Below, piece by piece: positions 43,240 through 46,408 of a stretch of DNA of 46,408 nucleotides. The notes under the pieces were generated by a model that was not told where the DNA came from, did not search any database, and saw nothing but the letters and a program-made list of their open reading frames with translations. Both the position numbers and the translations under genes were made by a program. Origin of the DNA: Spirochaetota bacterium (GTDB taxonomy: Bacteria; Spirochaetota; UBA4802; UBA5368); the NCBI GenBank assembly GCA_004297825.1, contig SCSX01000087.1:1-46408 (forward strand), written 5' to 3'. Each line of letters opens with the position of its first letter. Position 1 is the first letter of the stretch.

Positions 43240-44181
43240 TCAACGATTGAGCCCTGAATCTGATGCGGAAACCAGTGTCTCCAGGTTCGCCAGCGAGGCC
43301 AGCGTAAGGTGTATATTCCAGATATTCTCGGTTAGAAATTGGAAGTTAATGGTCTTCATGGTATCGAGTTCGGTATGGTAGTTCATATTTCGATAAAAAG
43401 CGGTGTCCGTGAGCATTATTGCCGGGTAACCCTGTTTTACATAGCTGTAATGGTCGGAATGGCTGATTCCTGGGATTGAAGAAGGACCTACCATGTCGAT
43501 AATCTCACGGCGCGCCCGGCCGTTATAAAGTTTTTTCCACAAAAACGTGTATGCAGAGGAAGAGGGGAGCGAAACCACGGCCAGGAAATCTCCGCGCTTT
43601 GGGGTTTTGCGGGCCATATCCCGGAAAGGGACATGCTGCTCAACGTGTTTTCCCCCAAAACCGAGCATTTCCAGGCAGATCATAAGATCGATCCGGTCTC
43701 CGCGGTCGCGGGAATTTTTCGCACTCACCATGCTCCCCATGGTATCCCCGGAGAAATGCGGAGGTTCCTCGAGGGTAAACGCGATGAATCGGATCGTGCG
43801 TGCGTACGATCCGGCGGAGAGAAGCCGGTATACTTCCAGCAGCCCGGCGATGCCGGAGGCGTTATCATCCGCGCCCGGGGTATCAGAGATCGTATCGTAA
43901 TGGGCTCCGATAAGAACAAGTCCCCTGGACGGATCCTTTCCCGGGATATCGGCGATTATGTTGTGAACGCGCTTGTCGTCAACCCTGTACCCTTCTTCGA
44001 TCGGTATATGGCCGAACTGGGCGAACCTGTTCGCGATGTAGGTCGAAGCCGCGGCCAGGTTCTCGTATTTTCTCAGGGTGCGCTCTCCGAGCGAATTTGA
44101 GAGAAAATCGATAATCGCGTGAGAGTTATGAAGTATCTCACGTTTCGCGGCGCGGTTTCTGTTAAATATTGTGTGCAGCAT
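43240..44181 (-). CDS. M28-family zinc metallopeptidase
   Basis: A 313-residue protein of the M28 aminopeptidase type. Zinc ligands and catalytic residues are in GAHYDT near residue 95, PGADDNASG near 105-115, EEPPHF near 138-142, the MICLEM Glu/Asp region, SDHYSYV and YHTELDT near 285. The HYDT, DDNASG and EEPPHF order is the M28 signature. A secreted form is usual in this family, but I see no signal peptide; the N-terminus MLHTIFNRNRAAKREIL is basic and non-hydrophobic, so the protein may be cytoplasmic. An M28 fold also occurs in glutaminyl cyclases, a less likely alternative. Confidence 0.9.
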   Translation of the reverse strand: MLHTIFNRNRAAKREILHNSHAIIDFLSNSLGERTLRKYENLAAASTYIANRFAQFGHIPIEEGYRVDDKRVHNIIADIPGKDPSRGLVLIGAHYDTISDTPGADDNASGIAGLLEVYRLLSAGSYARTIRFIAFTLEEPPHFSGDTMGSMVSAKNSRDRGDRIDLMICLEMLGFGGKHVEQHVPFRDMARKTPKRGDFLAVVSLPSSSAYTFLWKKLYNGRARREIIDMVGPSSIPGISHSDHYSYVKQGYPAIMLTDTAFYRNMNYHTELDTMKTINFQFLTENIWNIHLTLASLANLETLVSASDSGLNR

Positions 44182-44587
44182 GTGAGTTGTTTGTGATTAA
44201 CTGTTATTAATTCACGATACATGGATTCATATGGATAAGAGGCGAAATATTTCAAGATTATTTCTTAAATACGAGGGGAAAGATTAAATCCAAAGTCGAA
44301 GTACGCAGGTGGAAGTCAATTAATTGTCAAAAACAGAAATATATTAATATTTATATTATGAACAGCTTGACTGAAATCATTGTTTAGCGCGAGCACAAAG
44401 CCGCCAGTGTTGACGAAATGTGGATAAGAAATTAATTGACTTTAGGATATTTTTTTAAATTTCAGAGGATTTTCTCAAAATATAATTGACTTAAAATTAA
44501 TTTGAGTATAATTGACGGGATAGCCGTTAAAATTCGATTTGCTTCCCATTCATTTCCAACAGAATAAACGAGGAGAAACCCGTTTAC
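44182..44587. other. AT-rich leader region with AATTGAC repeats
   Basis: No gene seen in 406 bases. The motif AATTGAC occurs at 44434, 44484 and 44510, with its complement GTCAATT at 44315; TATAATTGAC itself occurs twice, at 44481 and 44507, exactly 26 bases apart. The repeats could be a regulator array or part of tandem promoters. The right end contains the start-site-like promoter listed separately. Confidence 0.6.
44486..44512 (+). promoter_or_regulatory. candidate promoter of the 301-residue gene
   Basis: TTGACT (44486-44491) is followed after 15 bases by a perfect TATAAT (44507-44512). The spacing is shorter than the preferred 17, and start of transcription would be near 44519, about 70 bases before the ATG. 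Confidence 0.5.
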
Positions 44588-45493
44588 ATGAAAAGTGCGT
44601 CACAGGCCAGGATAAGCCGGCGGGAAGTGGAAATTAATTTACTAGCGCACAAGGCTGTAAGCAATAATTATTCCAGGAAACGGGTTCTCAGGGAAATCGA
44701 TATGCTTTTTGCGGACTCCGGAAACGCGATTAGGGAAAGGATTCTTCTAAAAGTCATGCGGCGATGCTACGAAACCGTATACGAACCCGTGAAACACGTT
44801 ACTACGGGCGGTTCTGCGCGTACGATATTGCTCGAGAAGGAGTACATTTCCGAGGAAAAATTCTACGAATGCTTCGCGGTCAAGCTTTGTTCATTCCTTA
44901 TTGAAAAATTCCAGGGATCTGCAATCTCCTGCACCAGGGATTACAGGTTCAGTAAAGATTTTTATACCTTTTGCATCCGCGAACTCACGGAAAAGGAAAT
45001 TGTCCCGGAACACGCGGACGCCGAGATACTGGAAATCAATTTAAAACAGGCTCTCATCATGCTCAGGCAGTCCGGCGTGCTTGTTTCGGAACGGGGGAAG
45101 GCTCGTATCACCGACAGGATATTTTCAGGAACTTCTCTTTTCATGTTGGTTTTTTCCTCGTTCTGGAACAGCGTACGATGGGAGGATATATTTCCTTCGA
45201 ATGAAAGCGCCGCACGAGATCTTAAAAAGGATCGATATATTCTTATCGATATCATGTTGAAGCATCACGGGAGCTTCACCGTTGACGATGCCTCGAACGC
45301 CTTTTTTGACCTGACCGGTTTTTCCAGAATAAATGATCTGCATATGATCTCGTTTCTCGACTTCTACTTTTTCACCTGGATGAAGTATTTCGGACTCCTG
45401 TTGTATGAAGAAACCGGCGGGCAGGATTCCGTCAAGGTTTGTCTGACCGAACAGGGACGAAAGTTCCTGTCGGGTCTCCAAAATCCGCATTGA
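44588..45493 (+). CDS. protein of unknown function, 301 residues
   Basis: I do not recognise this protein. It is soluble and mostly helical with a balanced charge, for example FADSGNAIRERILLKVMRRC and a C-terminal part SRINDLHMISFLDFYFFTWM, then FLSGLQNPH at the end. A hydrophobic-looking stretch (TSLFMLVFSSFWNSVRWEDIF near residue 180-205) is too short and polar to be a sure membrane helix. No catalytic motif was found. The N-terminus is basic (SRREVEINLLAHKAVSNNYSRKR). GAGGAG precedes the ATG with a gap of 10 bases. It lies behind the AATTGAC-rich leader and 57 bases ahead of galK, so it may share a transcript with galactokinase. Confidence 0.78.
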   Translation: MKSASQARISRREVEINLLAHKAVSNNYSRKRVLREIDMLFADSGNAIRERILLKVMRRCYETVYEPVKHVTTGGSARTILLEKEYISEEKFYECFAVKLCSFLIEKFQGSAISCTRDYRFSKDFYTFCIRELTEKEIVPEHADAEILEINLKQALIMLRQSGVLVSERGKARITDRIFSGTSLFMLVFSSFWNSVRWEDIFPSNESAARDLKKDRYILIDIMLKHHGSFTVDDASNAFFDLTGFSRINDLHMISFLDFYFFTWMKYFGLLLYEETGGQDSVKVCLTEQGRKFLSGLQNPH

Positions 45494-45550
45494 TTGCGTC
45501 CTCGTTGACTCAAGGCCGCCCGGCCACATTTGCCGACAAGGATTAACGAC

Positions 45551-46408
45551 ATGATGGATCCTTGCATTCAATTAAAGGCCCGGCATAGGAAATCTTTCCC
45601 CGGGAAAGCCGACATCCGGTGTTTTTCCTGCCCGGGCAGAATCAATCTCATTGGTGAACATATAGACTACAACGGGGGCCACGTATTCCCCGCCGCGATC
45701 GATAAAAGGATTCATGTGGCGATCTCTAAAAATGATCTCGGCCTCATTCGGTTCAATGATCTCCTTTTCAACGCGCGGAAGGATTTCCAACCGGGGGATT
45801 TTAGACCTGGTACGGATGTTGAAAAAGTCTGGCTGTATCCGTACGGGGCTATCAGCCTGCTAAAACTTGAGGGTACGCAAGGCTACGATTTGAGTTTTGA
45901 TAATTCGATACCCTCCGGCGCAGGTGTATCAAGCTCCGCCGCAATTACCGTGATAACGCTCTTCGCGGTTTCCGCAATGGACGGCATCCGGATTGATTCG
46001 CCGGGGCTTGCAAGATTGGGCCAAAGGGTCGAACAGGAATTCGCAGGGGTCTCCTGTGGAATTATGGACCAGTTTGCGGTCATTAACGGAAGAAAAAATG
46101 CTGCAATGATCCTCGATACGCGTGATTTATCATTTGAATACGTGGGGGTCGATCCAAACAAGGTCCACTTTATCCTGGTAAACAGCGGGGTAAAGCACTC
46201 GCTCCGCGACAGCGCGTATAACGATCGGAGGCGCGAATGTGAACAGGCGCTCCTGCTCCTGAAAAATGCAGGCATTAAGATTGAGCATTTATGCGACCTG
46301 GATGGTGCTTCACTGGATGTGCTCAGGGCCAATTTGCAGGGGAATACCTTAAAGCGCGCAATTCATTCGGTGTCAGAAAACGGCCGCAGCATCAAATTCT
46401 ATAATGCA
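45551..46408 (+). CDS. galK: galactokinase, 3' end outside window
   Basis: The frame runs 286 codons to the right edge without a stop, so roughly the last quarter is missing. Residues 28-50 carry the galactokinase signature PGRINLIGEHIDYNGGHVFP. The GHMP ATP-binding motif is IPSGAGVSSSAAITV near 120-135, and FAGVSCGIMDQFAV near 160-173 has the catalytic Asp. These are characteristic of galactokinase, which phosphorylates galactose at C1; related GHMP sugar kinases such as mevalonate kinase lack the GEHIDY signature. AAGGA lies about 10 bases before the first ATG at 45551; ATG at 45554 is an equal alternative. No other Leloir genes are in the window. Confidence 0.93.
   Translation, partial: MMDPCIQLKARHRKSFPGKADIRCFSCPGRINLIGEHIDYNGGHVFPAAIDKRIHVAISKNDLGLIRFNDLLFNARKDFQPGDFRPGTDVEKVWLYPYGAISLLKLEGTQGYDLSFDNSIPSGAGVSSSAAITVITLFAVSAMDGIRIDSPGLARLGQRVEQEFAGVSCGIMDQFAVINGRKNAAMILDTRDLSFEYVGVDPNKVHFILVNSGVKHSLRDSAYNDRRRECEQALLLLKNAGIKIEHLCDLDGASLDVLRANLQGNTLKRAIHSVSENGRSIKFYNA

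Overview
The window reads as a compact chromosomal segment of a diderm bacterium. It carries an outer-membrane-type beta-barrel protein, a monofunctional peptidoglycan glycosyltransferase, exported periplasmic proteins and a small multihaem cytochrome. The taxon cannot be fixed from the sequence. The mix (RNase J, methylglyoxal synthase, MoxR/CoxE pair, chemoreceptor remnant, several nitronate-monooxygenase-like and old-yellow-enzyme-like proteins) would suit a Spirochaetota-like environmental genome, but that is an inference of modest confidence. I saw no rRNA, tRNA, CRISPR array, transposase or phage module. Coding density is high and convergent genes often overlap at their 3' ends.

Layout. 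1-6.4 kb: a cut-off zinc-phospholipase-C-like gene, a two-haem-motif cytochrome with its own sigma70-like promoter and terminator, then a selenium/sulfur module (YedE permease, TusA-like carrier, cysteine-desulfurase-like enzyme), cutA, an orphan OppF-type ATPase, mtgA and the wreck of a chemoreceptor gene. 6.4-12.7 kb: a cobalamin-type radical SAM protein, then a leftward operon MoxR ATPase - CoxE-like VWA protein - PTS EIIA(Ntr)-like protein - ClC transporter, and YjbQ. 13-18 kb: a 601-residue protein of unknown function, mnmD, a DUF167 protein, a glyoxalase-II-like hydrolase, a STAS protein and radC. 18-23.5 kb: an unusual 750-residue fusion of an ATP-grasp ligase to an FMN-dependent alpha-hydroxyacid oxidase, a HAD phosphatase, and pyrB-pyrC. 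23.5-28 kb: a secreted TPR protein, a sodium:solute symporter with a tightly coupled tiny membrane partner, and mgsA.

28-33 kb is a leftward oxidoreductase cluster: an FadH-like 4Fe-4S flavoenzyme and two paralogous nitronate-monooxygenase-like proteins with a TetR regulator between them. The regulator has a clear palindrome upstream of its own start. The cluster is bracketed and interrupted by two large GTAGAGACG palindromes. 33-39 kb holds a DUF2147 exported protein, ftsK, rnj and dut, plus a 34-codon gene behind a TetR-type operator. 39-46.4 kb holds a predicted surface metalloprotease-propeller-barrel protein, a glutaredoxin next to a ferredoxin:disulfide reductase fused to a rubredoxin, an M28 peptidase, an unknown 301-residue protein behind an AATTGAC-rich leader, and a galactokinase that runs off the end.

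The items most worth following are the ATP-grasp/FMN-oxidase fusion, the glutaredoxin plus FTR-rubredoxin pair, the MoxR-VWA-EIIA-ClC operon, the symporter with its mini-subunit, the surface protease fusion and the two related palindromic elements.
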